A stretch of DNA of 64,000 nucleotides, from the NCBI GenBank assembly GCA_023230485.1, contig JALNXG010000010.1:1-64000 (forward strand), read 5' to 3'. Each line of letters starts with the position of its first letter. The stretch's first letter is position 1. Positions 1 through 9,300 of this stretch are shown here, piece by piece. The position numbers and the translations under genes were made by a program. Below the pieces are notes generated by a model. It saw only the letters and a list, made by a program, of their open reading frames with translations, was not told where the DNA came from and did no database searches. The stretch comes from Melioribacteraceae bacterium. GTDB taxonomy: Bacteria > Bacteroidota > Ignavibacteria > Ignavibacteriales > Melioribacteraceae.

Positions 1-745
1 AAGTTGTTTCTTTTGATATGCTTTTTCTTTGATGTGAAAGAGTAAGTAAATCACTCCCCTCTCCATTAGCTCTATTCCAAAGCGAGATGCCATGCTTACC
101 AAAAAGGAGCGCAAAATAATCCGATGGACTGTTTTGTATGTCAGAAATGATATAAAACCCTTTTGAATTGAGCGTCTTTTGAGTTACTTTTCCTACTCCG
201 GGAATAACCGAAATAGGCATTGGAGCAAGAAATTCCTTCTCATATCCATGAATTATATAAGTAATCCCTTTCGGTTTCATACAATCAGAGCCAATTTTTG
301 CTACATTTTTGTTACTACCAATTCCTATCGAACAAGGGAGCGAAAGTTTATCCCAAATTTCCTTTTGCAATTTGGAGGCGAACATAAAAAGCGAACCATA
401 GATATATTCACATCCCGTAAAATCCATAAAAAATTCATCTATTGAGGTCTGTTCTATCATCGGTGAATAGTTTTCGAGTACTGCTTTTACATTTTTAGAA
501 AAGCGGACATACTCTTTATGACTGCCATGCAGATAAATACCATGCGGACAGAGTTTATATGCTGTTTTTATCGGCATTCCAGAATGAAGACCATACTTTC
601 GGGCTTCGTAAGAACAGGCTGCTACTACACCTCTACTATTGGGATCACCTCCTACTATTACCGGCTTCCCTTCCAAAGAGGGGTCTAATACCCTTTCGAC
701 CGATACAAAGAAAGCATCTAAATCAAGATGAAATATTGTTTTCAT
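1..745 (-). CDS. dinB: DNA polymerase IV (Y-family, DinB), 3' part outside window
   Basis: Translesion DNA polymerase of the Y family, acting on damaged template DNA in the cytoplasm. The protein begins MKTIFHLDLDAFFVSVE, with the metal-binding DLD motif near residue 7-9, and carries the second catalytic motif TSIDEFF near residue 100, followed by the SIGIGSNKNVAKIGSD fingers/palm region. About 248 codons are visible; the little-finger C-terminus lies beyond base 1. The start ATG (743-745) has a good ribosome site, TGAGGAATT, just upstream. It diverges from the dnaE C-half gene, and a LexA-like palindrome lies between them, so SOS induction is likely (inference). Family assignment is firm. 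Confidence 0.93.
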   Translation of the reverse strand, partial: MKTIFHLDLDAFFVSVERVLDPSLEGKPVIVGGDPNSRGVVAACSYEARKYGLHSGMPIKTAYKLCPHGIYLHGSHKEYVRFSKNVKAVLENYSPMIEQTSIDEFFMDFTGCEYIYGSLFMFASKLQKEIWDKLSLPCSIGIGSNKNVAKIGSDCMKPKGITYIIHGYEKEFLAPMPISVIPGVGKVTQKTLNSKGFYIISDIQNSPSDYFALLFGKHGISLWNRANGEGSDLLTLSHQRKSISKETT

Positions 746-763
746 AATTCCTCAAAAATTAAC

Positions 764-792
764 TTGCATTTTCTTTCCCAAAAAGTTAATAT
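764..792 (+). promoter_or_regulatory. Candidate sigma70 promoter of the dnaE C-half gene
   Basis: TTGCAT (764-769), a 17-base spacer, then TAATAT (787-792). Transcription would start near 799 and leave a leader of about 20 bases before the ATG at 819. The -10 box runs into the palindrome at 791-812, as expected for a repressed promoter. Read by eye, not tested. Confidence 0.45.
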
Positions 793-812
793 AGTGTACA
801 AATGTTTACTAT
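791..812. promoter_or_regulatory. Probable LexA operator between dinB and the dnaE C-half
   Basis: Imperfect inverted repeat with arms ATAGTGTACA and TGTTTACTAT separated by AA; 8 of 10 arm positions are complementary. Its centre (TACA-NN-TGT) matches the centre of the palindrome in front of lexA (TACA-TT-TGTA). It lies in the divergent dinB/dnaE-C spacer and overlaps the -10 box of the rightward gene. Binding by the LexA encoded at 5623-6240 is inferred from this shared core. Confidence 0.6.
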
Positions 813-818
813 CTAAAT

Positions 819-2513
819 ATGCTTAAATCTAAAGACAATATCAAACAGAACGAATCAATAATCGATATGCAAGATTACCGCCTGCCCGGCAGTAATCCCG
901 CTAATATAATAAAATTGCATACACATTTTAGGGGCAACTTCGATAAAGTCGGTTTCGATATTTATGATTATGAACTTCTCTTTAATGATGAAGCTACACG
1001 TCAATTGATGCGCCGGGGCGATACTATCGGCTGTTTTTATATCGAGTCCCCCGGAATGCGCTCATTACTAAAGCGGCTTAATTGCGATACATTCGAGATG
1101 CTCACCGCCGCAAGCTCCGTAATCCGACCCGGAGTGGCGGAAAGCGGTATGATGCAGGAATTTATAGACCGCCATAAACAACCCGCTAAACGGAAATATC
1201 TAATCCCTGAAATGGAGGAGTTCCTAGGTGAGACTTATGGAGTAATGATCTATCAAGAGGACGTAATCAAAGTAGTTCATCATGTAGTTGGTATGTCATT
1301 AGAAGAAGCCGATCTGCTTCGCCGAGCAATGAGCGGTAAAATGCGCTCCCATTCGGCAATGCAGCAACTTATTAATCGTTTCTTCCAATGCTGTGATGCG
1401 CGTGGCTATAGTAAAGAGACTGCCCAAGCACTCTGGGATCAGATCGATTCCTTCGCCGGATATGCCTTTTGTAAAGCTCATAGCGCATCGTTTGCCCTAC
1501 TTTCGTTTCAAGTCGCATTCCTAAAGACCCACTATCCTCCCCAATTTATGGCAAATGTCCTTAATAATGGGGGTGGGTATTATTCCGCCGAAGTCTATAT
1601 AAACGAATCAAAAAGAATGGGTATCAAAATCCTTCTCCCTTCAATCAATGAAAGCCAATGGGAATATAAAGCTTCCCGTAATAGCATCAGACTTGGTTTC
1701 CTTGCTATCAAAGGTTTTGATAGTGCGTTTGCACTCAAGATTGTACGAGAAAGAAATGCCAATGGTAAATTTGTCTCCTTAGCCGATTTTATAGTGCGAA
1801 CGGGTCTCGGTTACGAACACACAAAAAAACTTATCGCATGCGGAGCCCTGGACTCGTTCAAAGAAACGCGTCCCACATTAATGCGCTTAATCGATATCTA
1901 TTACAATAAAAGAAAAATTTTAGATAATAATTATAATGACCTATTTATGAACGAGAGCTTTAAGCTCGAAGAGGAGATAAAAACAAGCACCCAGTATTCG
2001 ATAGAAGAGATATGCTCAATCGAATATGAAATTTTTGGGTATATGGTTAGCCGCCACCCTCTTCATTTTTTTCATAATGCCCTATCCGCTCCCGATATAG
2101 TAAGGTCTGCCGATCTAAAAAACCATAAAGGAAAAAGGATTAAAATGATCGGCTGGTATATGGCTTCTAAAAGGATAAAAACTAAGAACGGCGAGATTAT
2201 GAAATTTCTATCACTCGAAGACCTCTCGGGTACTTTCGAAGCAATCTTTTTTCCGAAAACATATAATATCTATGCCGAGCAAACGATCTCAACAGGACCA
2301 TATCTCCTCGAAGGAAAAGCCGATTTAGAAAACGGAAATAATATAATTGTGCAAAAACTAAGGCTACTTTCGAGTATGGAGACACCTTCGGTTACACGCA
2401 AAGACAGCTCCGAGAATAATTATTTCGGTGATGTGGAAAAAGTATCCGAAGAGGAATTTGCTCTCGCCGCCAAGCTCGATAGAGAAAAACTCAGACGTGC
2501 TTATGCGATTTGA
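819..2513 (+). CDS. DNA polymerase III alpha-type, C-terminal half (fingers to OB-fold), split gene
   Basis: This 564-residue protein carries only the downstream half of a C-family (DnaE) polymerase. After about 45 unmatched residues it enters the DnaE sequence at RRGDTIGCFYIESPGMR (residues 65-81), continues through the fingers (VIRPGVAESGMM, YQEDVIKVVHHVVGMS, ADLLRRAMSGKM) and the HhH-like region, and ends with an OB-fold (about 440-530, IKMIGWYMASKRIKTKNGEI). It has no PHP domain and no catalytic Asp triad; these are in the oppositely oriented gene at 2501-4213, whose 3' end overlaps this one by 13 bp. The proposed start at 819 has no clear ribosome site; Met17 is an alternative. A LexA-like operator sits just upstream. 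Its function presumably needs assembly with the N-half (inference). Confidence 0.85.
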   Translation: MLKSKDNIKQNESIIDMQDYRLPGSNPANIIKLHTHFRGNFDKVGFDIYDYELLFNDEATRQLMRRGDTIGCFYIESPGMRSLLKRLNCDTFEMLTAASSVIRPGVAESGMMQEFIDRHKQPAKRKYLIPEMEEFLGETYGVMIYQEDVIKVVHHVVGMSLEEADLLRRAMSGKMRSHSAMQQLINRFFQCCDARGYSKETAQALWDQIDSFAGYAFCKAHSASFALLSFQVAFLKTHYPPQFMANVLNNGGGYYSAEVYINESKRMGIKILLPSINESQWEYKASRNSIRLGFLAIKGFDSAFALKIVRERNANGKFVSLADFIVRTGLGYEHTKKLIACGALDSFKETRPTLMRLIDIYYNKRKILDNNYNDLFMNESFKLEEEIKTSTQYSIEEICSIEYEIFGYMVSRHPLHFFHNALSAPDIVRSADLKNHKGKRIKMIGWYMASKRIKTKNGEIMKFLSLEDLSGTFEAIFFPKTYNIYAEQTISTGPYLLEGKADLENGNNIIVQKLRLLSSMETPSVTRKDSSENNYFGDVEKVSEEEFALAAKLDREKLRRAYAI

Positions 2514-4213
2514 TTTCCATTAATCCCATATATAGGAGGTTTGTTTGGTATATCATTTATTGACTTGATTATGGATTCTCCGCCAAGAGAACTCCTTTCC
2601 TCCACTTCCTCCGCAATATCATTTATCGTGTCTCTCAATACTCCGAGCGAACGCTGGCTAAGAAGATCGAGCTTCATTAAACCGATATCCTCCACTCCAT
2701 ACATATCGGGCTGTGTAATGATTAATCCCAATCCTTTATTTTTTGCGTATTGGAGTGCAACATAATTAGTAAGCGGTTTCGGACTAATTACCAACCCGCT
2801 CGGATGAATACTAATATGACGCGGAAATCCAGCTAATCGAGCCGCTAATTTTACGATAGTTTTCCAAGGCTCGGAATCAAATTTCAATGAACGTGTTTCA
2901 GGAAATTTCTCGGCTATATCGGGAAGATTTTGAGCACTCGTCCAAGGAATAAACTTACTAAATTTCGATATTTCTGAATCGGGAATACCGAATACCTTCG
3001 CCGTCTCTCTAAAGGCAGACCTTGCTCTGAATGTAACAGTCGTAGAAATCATTGCTACTTTATCATATCCGTGCTTTTCATAAACATATTTTACTATCTC
3101 ATCCCTCTCTTTCCATGAGAAATCTAAATCTACATCTGGGGGCGATTTACGAGCAAAATTCAAAAATCGCTCGAAATAAAAATCATATTTTAGCGGATCG
3201 ACCTGCGAGAATCCGAGCCCATAGCAAACTATACTATTAGCTGCCGAACCGCGACCAATCATCATCATTCCCCTTCTCATTGCTTCCTGAACTACATCCC
3301 AAATAACTAAAAAATATTTCGAGAGACATAGTTTATCGATTACATCTAATTCTTTATTTACTCGATCTCTTACAGCTCCGTCATAAACTTTGTAGATCCT
3401 TTTTAAATTTGTTTTTACGATATTCGTTAATTCTTGGTGATGAACAGATTGAAGTCCGCTTTCACCATCAACAAACTTATTCTCTCCCAAACCTAAATAG
3501 ATATTTACATGCTCTACGATATGTTTTATACTTTCGAGCGATTCGGGAATAACCTTAAATTTCGATATAAATTCTTCTGATGTAAGTAAATGATAGTTCT
3601 CATCTACCGTTTTTCCTTCGGATATATTTTTTAACGTGCCCTTCTCCCTTATTGATGTAACCACCTTATGTAGCATAAAATCATCTTTACTTTGCATATA
3701 TGCGGGGTGTGATGCTATTACTTGGATCTTGTTTTCTCTTGCATACTTCAGCAAATAATTGGTCTTTTTTAATTGACTCGGAATAAATATTAACTCTGCG
3801 AAAACATTATTAGCTACCTCATTCATCTTTGAGTATTTCTCTAGCACCTCAATTGAAGAAGAAATACAAAAAATATCTTTTAAGTTTTGGGAAGAAAGAT
3901 TCAGTAATGAAAATTCTTCATTGAGCTTTCGTGAAGTGATTATCTTACACATCCCGGCATAGCCGACATTAGTTCGGGGAATTAGGATTGTATTAATTCC
4001 AGCATTTACGGGATCGGTAATATACGTGCCTATAATCGGTTTAAGTCCCACTGCGAGAGATTCCTTATAAAACTTTATTAGACCATACATTCCGTTTGTA
4101 TCTGTGAGAACCGAGTAACTGCTTCCGTTTGCAAGTGCATGCTCAATTATCTTTTCAATCGGGAGCACGCTTTCTAAAATTGAGTAGTTGGAATGTATAT
4201 GAAGCGGGAGCAT
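2501..4213 (-). CDS. DNA polymerase III alpha-type, N-terminal half (PHP and palm), split gene
   Basis: This 570-residue protein is the N-terminal half of a C-family polymerase. It starts with a PHP domain (LHIHSNYS at 4-11), then the palm: GRGSAANS (320-327), PPDVDLDF with catalytic Asp362 and Asp364, and MKLD with the third Asp516. The PHP site looks partly degraded (LTDTN where TDH is usual). The sequence stops at residue 570, just before the fingers, so it cannot be a complete polymerase alone; the missing part is the rightward gene at 819-2513. It starts 2 bases after the DUF72 stop and ends the lexA-ogt-DUF72 operon. Together the halves have a normal DnaE length of about 1,100 residues, probably an accessory SOS-type DnaE (inference). 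Confidence 0.87.
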   Translation of the reverse strand: MLPLHIHSNYSILESVLPIEKIIEHALANGSSYSVLTDTNGMYGLIKFYKESLAVGLKPIIGTYITDPVNAGINTILIPRTNVGYAGMCKIITSRKLNEEFSLLNLSSQNLKDIFCISSSIEVLEKYSKMNEVANNVFAELIFIPSQLKKTNYLLKYARENKIQVIASHPAYMQSKDDFMLHKVVTSIREKGTLKNISEGKTVDENYHLLTSEEFISKFKVIPESLESIKHIVEHVNIYLGLGENKFVDGESGLQSVHHQELTNIVKTNLKRIYKVYDGAVRDRVNKELDVIDKLCLSKYFLVIWDVVQEAMRRGMMMIGRGSAANSIVCYGLGFSQVDPLKYDFYFERFLNFARKSPPDVDLDFSWKERDEIVKYVYEKHGYDKVAMISTTVTFRARSAFRETAKVFGIPDSEISKFSKFIPWTSAQNLPDIAEKFPETRSLKFDSEPWKTIVKLAARLAGFPRHISIHPSGLVISPKPLTNYVALQYAKNKGLGLIITQPDMYGVEDIGLMKLDLLSQRSLGVLRDTINDIAEEVEERSSLGGESIIKSINDIPNKPPIYGINGNQIA

Positions 4214-4215
4214 CT

Positions 4216-5109
4216 TTAGTCTTTCTGATCGAGTGCGATCTTTTTTAATCGTGGATAAGCTTCTATCGTTGTAGATGGAATTGCAATTTTTGTTCGATCT
4301 TTTAACAAGTGAAGAAATTGAAAAGCATTGACTGTTGCGCCTCCATTGGGGTGATTATTCAATATTACAAATACTCTTTTCACTTTATCAAAAATTTCTC
4401 TGCTCTTCATCTCGATTTCAATTAATTCTGCCGGCGAATAGAGATAATTATATCGAGCACTTTGCTCGGTATAAGTTATTTCAGTTCCGAAACTCCTAAT
4501 AGAATTTTTCCATTCGTTCGTATTCCTTCCATGTAGTCTTAAATAATAATTTTCTGAGGTTATAATCGGTTCAAATGAAATTGCCGCACCAATAATCGGC
4601 TGATCAATTGTACATATTGTAATTCCTTTTCCCTTTGCAAATTCCATTATTTCATCTTTTTGCCATGAATTATGGCGAAATTCAAGAAAAATGTCATATT
4701 GTTCGAACACTTCAAGTAAATTGCTCAAGTACTCTATATGTATAGTAGATTCATTGAATGAATAAGGGAATTGAATTAAGACTCCAGCCAAGCGATTATT
4801 CTTATTTAGTGTATCAAGTATCCACCTGAATGATAAAATTTCTTCTTCCGAGTAGCTTTTCCTATGAGTAAAGTCATGATTCAATTTTATAATAAATCTA
4901 AAATATTCTAACTCCTCCGTCTTTCTTACCCACCCTTCTATAACTTTTCGATTAGGATATGCGTAATAAGTGGAATTTACTTCCACGACATTGAAATATT
5001 GTGAATAAAAGGTAAGCCAATCGAAACTTTTTGATTGAGCCGAAGGATAAAAAACTCCTTTCCAATCATCATACGACCAGCCGGCTGTGCCGACAAAAAT
5101 TTCAGGCAT
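4216..5109 (-). CDS. DUF72 (YecE-like) family protein
   Basis: TIM-barrel protein of the DUF72/YecE family, biochemical activity unknown. The family signature is visible at the N-terminus (PEIFVGTAGWSYDDW, then VVEVNSTYYAYP), with later conserved blocks FLEFRHNSW and YYLRLHGRNTNEW; length of about 297 residues is normal. I take the ATG at 5107-5109 because the conserved sequence starts right there; a GTG three codons upstream is possible. It overlaps the end of ogt by 8 bp and is followed after 2 bases by the dnaE N-half, so all are probably one message under LexA control. Association with nucleic-acid repair is suggested only by this neighbourhood. Confidence 0.85.
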   Translation of the reverse strand: MPEIFVGTAGWSYDDWKGVFYPSAQSKSFDWLTFYSQYFNVVEVNSTYYAYPNRKVIEGWVRKTEELEYFRFIIKLNHDFTHRKSYSEEEILSFRWILDTLNKNNRLAGVLIQFPYSFNESTIHIEYLSNLLEVFEQYDIFLEFRHNSWQKDEIMEFAKGKGITICTIDQPIIGAAISFEPIITSENYYLRLHGRNTNEWKNSIRSFGTEITYTEQSARYNYLYSPAELIEIEMKSREIFDKVKRVFVILNNHPNGGATVNAFQFLHLLKDRTKIAIPSTTIEAYPRLKKIALDQKD

Positions 5110-5611
5110 TCTCCTCACCGAAGAAATTGAGCTGCTTCTCTTTTCCTAACAGGTTGTCCTCGTGCTCCAGAAGCCATTTCTTACGCCATAGACCACCTGC
5201 GTAGCCCGTTAAACTGCCGTCCGTCCCAATTACTCGGTGGCACGGTATAATTATCGAAATCTTATTCTGTCCGTTTGCATTTGCCACAGCTCGAATTGCT
5301 TTTTTATCACCAATATTGATTGCCTGATTAAGGTAAGAAAGAGTCTCGCCAAAGGGAATCTTTAATAACTCATCCCATACTTTTTTCTGAAAATCTGTCC
5401 CCTCAGGCATAAGCGGAAGATTAAATTCTCTCCTCGCTCCTTTGAAGTATTCGTCTAATTGCTTATAACATTCATCCGCTAAATGACACGAATTTGTACT
5501 AATCTTAAATTCAGAATCGATAAACGATACTTCCTTTATGCTAGTCTCGGTAGCAGTTATCCCTATTAAACCGATGGGTGAATTGTAGTAATTCTTAAAT
5601 AACTCGTTCAT
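5102..5611 (-). CDS. ogt: Methylated-DNA--protein-cysteine methyltransferase
   Basis: Suicide repair protein that moves the alkyl group from O6-alkylguanine in DNA to its own cysteine. The active-site motif PCHRV is at 123-127 (acceptor Cys124), preceded by the Arg-finger/helix-turn-helix region (AIRAVANANGQN) and followed by TGYAGGLWRKKWLLEHE. At 169 residues it is a typical Ogt without an Ada-type N-terminal domain. The ATG at 5611 follows AGAGAGG at good spacing. Second gene of the lexA operon, 11 bases after lexA, so direct alkylation repair here seems tied to SOS induction (inference). Confidence 0.93.
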   Translation of the reverse strand: MNELFKNYYNSPIGLIGITATETSIKEVSFIDSEFKISTNSCHLADECYKQLDEYFKGARREFNLPLMPEGTDFQKKVWDELLKIPFGETLSYLNQAINIGDKKAIRAVANANGQNKISIIIPCHRVIGTDGSLTGYAGGLWRKKWLLEHEDNLLGKEKQLNFFGEENA

Positions 5612-5622
5612 AATTACCTCTC

Positions 5623-6240
5623 TTAATTACTATCCATAATTCTATAAATGCCGACTGCAACACCGATTAATCTTAATCCTTCATAATTGCAATTAAGCTT
5701 TATAGTTTTAAATTCTTTGTTCTCGGAGCGAAGTTCAATCTCGTCTCCCAATTTTATATACCTTTTGATAACTGCTGTATCATCTAAGACTGCCACAACA
5801 AAAGCACCATTCTTAATCGGGACTGCAGTATTTACGATTACTAAATCACCATTAAAAATATAAGCATCCTTCAAGCTGTCCCCTTTTACACGTAATAAAA
5901 AAGATGTAGCAGCAATTTTAACGAATGAAGGGAGTTCCACTGAATCAATGGAATCCGGATAGATTACTAAAGGATTACCGGCAGCAACTTCACCAAGTAC
6001 CGGGCGTGGCACAAAAATCTTATCTTCTAATACCGGCTCTAAGTACCTAGATTTATTGGGAGTCTTTTTGAGATAACCTTTCTTTTCCAAAGCTAATATA
6101 TGTTGTTGAACTGTCGATCGGTTTTTATATCCGAATTGCTCTGATATCTCTGATAATGTGGGTGGAATGGAATTATTAGACCTCTTCTCAATTATAAAAT
6201 CTAATATATCTTTCTGAATTTTAGTTAGTTCTATTGACAT
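5623..6240 (-). CDS. lexA: LexA repressor, SOS regulator
   Basis: Autocleaving transcriptional repressor of the SOS response. N-terminal winged helix (about 1-65, with TLSEISEQFGYKNRSTVQQHI as recognition region), cleavage site Ala87-Gly88 (EVAAGNP), catalytic Ser122 (VKGDSL) and Lys159 (AVIKRY): the full Ser-Lys dyad. I choose the ATG at 6238-6240 (MSIELTKIQ, 205 residues). An upstream in-frame ATG at 6258 lies inside the operator palindrome and within a few bases of the predicted transcription start, so it is unlikely to be used. First gene of lexA-ogt-DUF72-dnaE(N). Autoregulation is indicated by the palindrome over its -10 box. Confidence 0.95.
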   Translation of the reverse strand: MSIELTKIQKDILDFIIEKRSNNSIPPTLSEISEQFGYKNRSTVQQHILALEKKGYLKKTPNKSRYLEPVLEDKIFVPRPVLGEVAAGNPLVIYPDSIDSVELPSFVKIAATSFLLRVKGDSLKDAYIFNGDLVIVNTAVPIKNGAFVVAVLDDTAVIKRYIKLGDEIELRSENKEFKTIKLNCNYEGLRLIGVAVGIYRIMDSN

Positions 6241-6242
6241 CT

Positions 6243-6274
6243 TTAATTTACCATACATTTGTATGGTAAATTAA
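6243..6274. promoter_or_regulatory. Probable LexA operator in front of lexA
   Basis: Perfect inverted repeat with 15-base arms (left arm TTAATTTACCATACA) and a 2-base centre TT. It begins 2 bases upstream of the lexA start codon and covers the -10 box, so bound repressor would block transcription. The core TACA-NN-TGTA is shared with the palindrome at 791-812. Self-binding by LexA is inferred. Confidence 0.75.
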
Positions 6275-6296
6275 GAAAATGGAGGGTTTCTGTCAA
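6268..6296 (-). promoter_or_regulatory. lexA operon promoter
   Basis: On the minus strand TTGACA (6291-6296), a 17-base spacer, and TAATTT (6268-6273). The -35 is a perfect sigma70 hexamer. The -10 lies within the palindromic operator. Predicted start of transcription near 6261, about 20 bases before the chosen lexA ATG. Confidence 0.6.
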
Positions 6297-6318
6297 GAAA
6301 AATTATCTTACAATAAAT

Positions 6319-9300
6319 TTAACCGAATATCTTCCTAAGTATCGTCAAGATTTTTTCTCTCATAAGTGGTTTTGGTATAAAATCCTTAAATCCTGCTGCA
6401 ATAAAATTTTCTTTATCCCCGGGTAATAAATAGGCAGTGGAAGCTATAATCGGTGTATTTGAATATCCGGGCATCTTTTGAATTATTCGAAGAGCATCAA
6501 GACCGTTATATTCCCCTTTCAAATTGATATCCATCATTATGAAATCAAACTTTTTGGTTTTCAATAATGGCAATGCCGATTCAAAACTATCTGCAAATTC
6601 TACACTCTTTAGATCTTTTAATTGCACTTTGAATAGAATCTGTGAATCAACTTGATCTTCTAGATAAAGACATGACAATTTAGTTAAATCGATGTTTTTT
6701 ACTTCTGTTACTTTTTCTTCCATCCGTTCAATAGTTTTCGCTTTTGGCATTTCATCTTGCTTAGTCGATGTTGGAATAGATTCAGGTATAGGTGCATTGA
6801 CATCCTTACTGATATCTGTCCGAGTAGTTTCTTTGAATTTGATTGGAAATAGAAAAAGAAATTCATTTGAATCTGATTTTTTTTCTAATACTTCGGTTTT
6901 GATTGAAAGTACTTCTATCAACTGAGTAAAAAGCTTAACAGAGAATCTGGATAAACCATAATTCTTCCTTATACTATTTTCATCATCCAATAATATTTCT
7001 TTAATTGCTTTAAGTAATAATTGAGTAATTCCCGACTTCGTATCCATTAACCCAATAGAACAGTAATTTTTATCAAAATCATTTATGGAGAAATAGATAG
7101 ATGATTCACGTGATATCTGAATTGTAAAATTTAATAGTAAAGATAAAAACGAGATTAATTTTGATTTATCTGTTTCTAATCTAATTGTCTCCGGGAAAGA
7201 ATTATACTTTATTGAAGTCCCTTTTGTCTTTATAATTTTACTATTTTGATTTTCTACTTCATTAAATATCTCTGTAAAACTTATCTCTTCCGGTTTTATT
7301 TTTGTGTTTTTCTGAATAATACGTGAATATTCAACTGCATTATCCATTATATCTAATAATATTTTTTGGTTTTGTTTAATTATATCCACTGCTTCTTTCT
7401 GTTCATCAGAAGGAGTTTCTATGCTTTCGTTTATCTCTTGAACAAATCCAATAATAACATTTATTGGGGTTAGAATCTCATGGAAAACATTTGAAAGAAA
7501 AGGTGCATCAATTCTTTTGGATGAAGAGTCTTCGGATGCAATATCGGTTGAAGCTATTCCTTCTAAACGTATGATAATGCTAAAAGATTCTAGATCGTTT
7601 TTATAGTCGAAAATCGGAGTAACTATAATATTTGCCTGTGTTAAATCACCGTTGTTTTTCTTTAAAGAGATATCGATATGAGTTGTTCGAGTTATATTAG
7701 CATAAAATATATCTTTGTTCACCCTGGCACGTTCAGAATCTCCAACAAGACTTAAGAAAGGTCTTTTCTCTAAATCTTTCTTCGAATAACCTAACTTTTT
7801 TGTAACTAATTCATTTGCAGTTATTATGAATCCATCGCTATCAGTAACTAACAGAAGGTCATTACAGTTTTCATAAAGTGCTTTATAAATGGTGTTCTTT
7901 TTTGTTAGTTGAATCGTTTCTGTTATATCTCGAATTATATTAAGATGAGTTTTGTTACCATTTAATTCTATTTCTGCTGAACTCATTTCTACAAATACAA
8001 TACTATTATCTTTTCTTTTCTGCCGATAAGGTCCTCTAAATTTGTTTGAATCAGGTTTCTTATCCTTTTCGCTTAATAGTGTTTGAATATCTTCGGGAGA
8101 ATATAGGTCAGTTAAATCAAGATTTAGAAAATCAGTTCTATTATAACCATATAGTCTTAATGCTGCATCACTAACTTCTCTAAACTTTAGATTTTCTAAA
8201 TCATACACAAAAATTGGTTCAGGGTTATTTTTAATTATTAAATCAGAATATTTAGCCTTTTTTTCTAATTTTTGTAATTCATTATCTTTTTTTGAAAATA
8301 ATATCTGAATGCCATCAGGTTTATTTTCATAATCTAAAACACCTACTATTTTGGCTTCTAAGACGTAATTATTTCTACCTGAAAAACTATATTCAATTAT
8401 TCGTTCACTATTATAATTTCCAATTTTTTTATATTCTGCAATTCCATTTAATATTGGTGCATTAAATATTTCAAAAATACTTTGTCCTCTAATTTTTCTA
8501 CTCAGATTAAGCTCAAATAATCGATCAAACTCAATTGAAGTATTTATTATCGAATCATCTTCATCAATAAAAACAATTGGAACAGTTAAATTTCTGATAT
8601 ATTCTGCCGATTTGGATTTATCTGAATTTTCAGTTTCATTTTTACCAATGGATACATAAATATAAGCAAGTACATTTTCTTCGATATCTAGAATTGGAAA
8701 TACCATTAATTGCTGATCGAAATCGTTTTCTCTGAAAACGGGAATTGCAATGCAATCTATCAGTACCATTGTTTTTGAATTATTAATTACTTTTTCACAA
8801 TAATTAAAAGTGTCTAAAAAGATTTCAGGCAAGTCAATGTTTTCAACCGGTAATTTATTTTTTGAAGAATTATCGTTTATTAAATCCCAAAAATAGTTGT
8901 TGGTAATTAATAACTGCCCTTCAATATCCCTAATTATAAAAATAGAACTTAGTTGATTAGCATCTTTTTCTATCTTTTTCCTTTCAATAAAAGAAAAAGG
9001 ATAAACGCTTTTAATGCGATCAATTATTTTTTTAATAGGAGGATTATTTATAAAACTATTTATTTCATTTTGTGGGATTATAATTTTTTTTACATCAAAT
9101 TCTTTTGTAACTAATGATTCTGCCCTCTTGATCTTAACACTTATATATGCATTGTTTTCGCTTTTCATTTGATTAAATGAAAATTCATAAATACCATCAC
9201 CGATTTTTGTCTCAAATTTAATTTCGGAGTCAGTTTCTAAGGAAGCAAAAAAAGATTCTTCAATCTTATTTACATTTTTATTCCCAAGAAACTGTTTAGA

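Noticed and set aside
179..445. 88-codon rightward reading frame in the left end
   Set aside because: It is the antisense shadow of dinB; no ribosome site or recognisable protein.
819..960. The 45 unmatched N-terminal residues of the dnaE C-half as a C-terminal split-intein fragment
   Set aside because: No intein block motifs, no His-Asn end before a Cys/Ser/Thr, and the N-half ends (YGINGNQIA) without an intein N-terminal fragment.
4600..4640. TGTACAT-like LexA half-site inside the DUF72 gene
   Set aside because: It lies within coding sequence, lacks a second arm and is not near a promoter.
6238..6258. lexA start at the ATG at 6258 (MYGKLKMSIEL)
   Set aside because: These codons lie inside the palindromic operator and only about 3 bases after the predicted transcription start; the start at 6240 fits LexA alignments.
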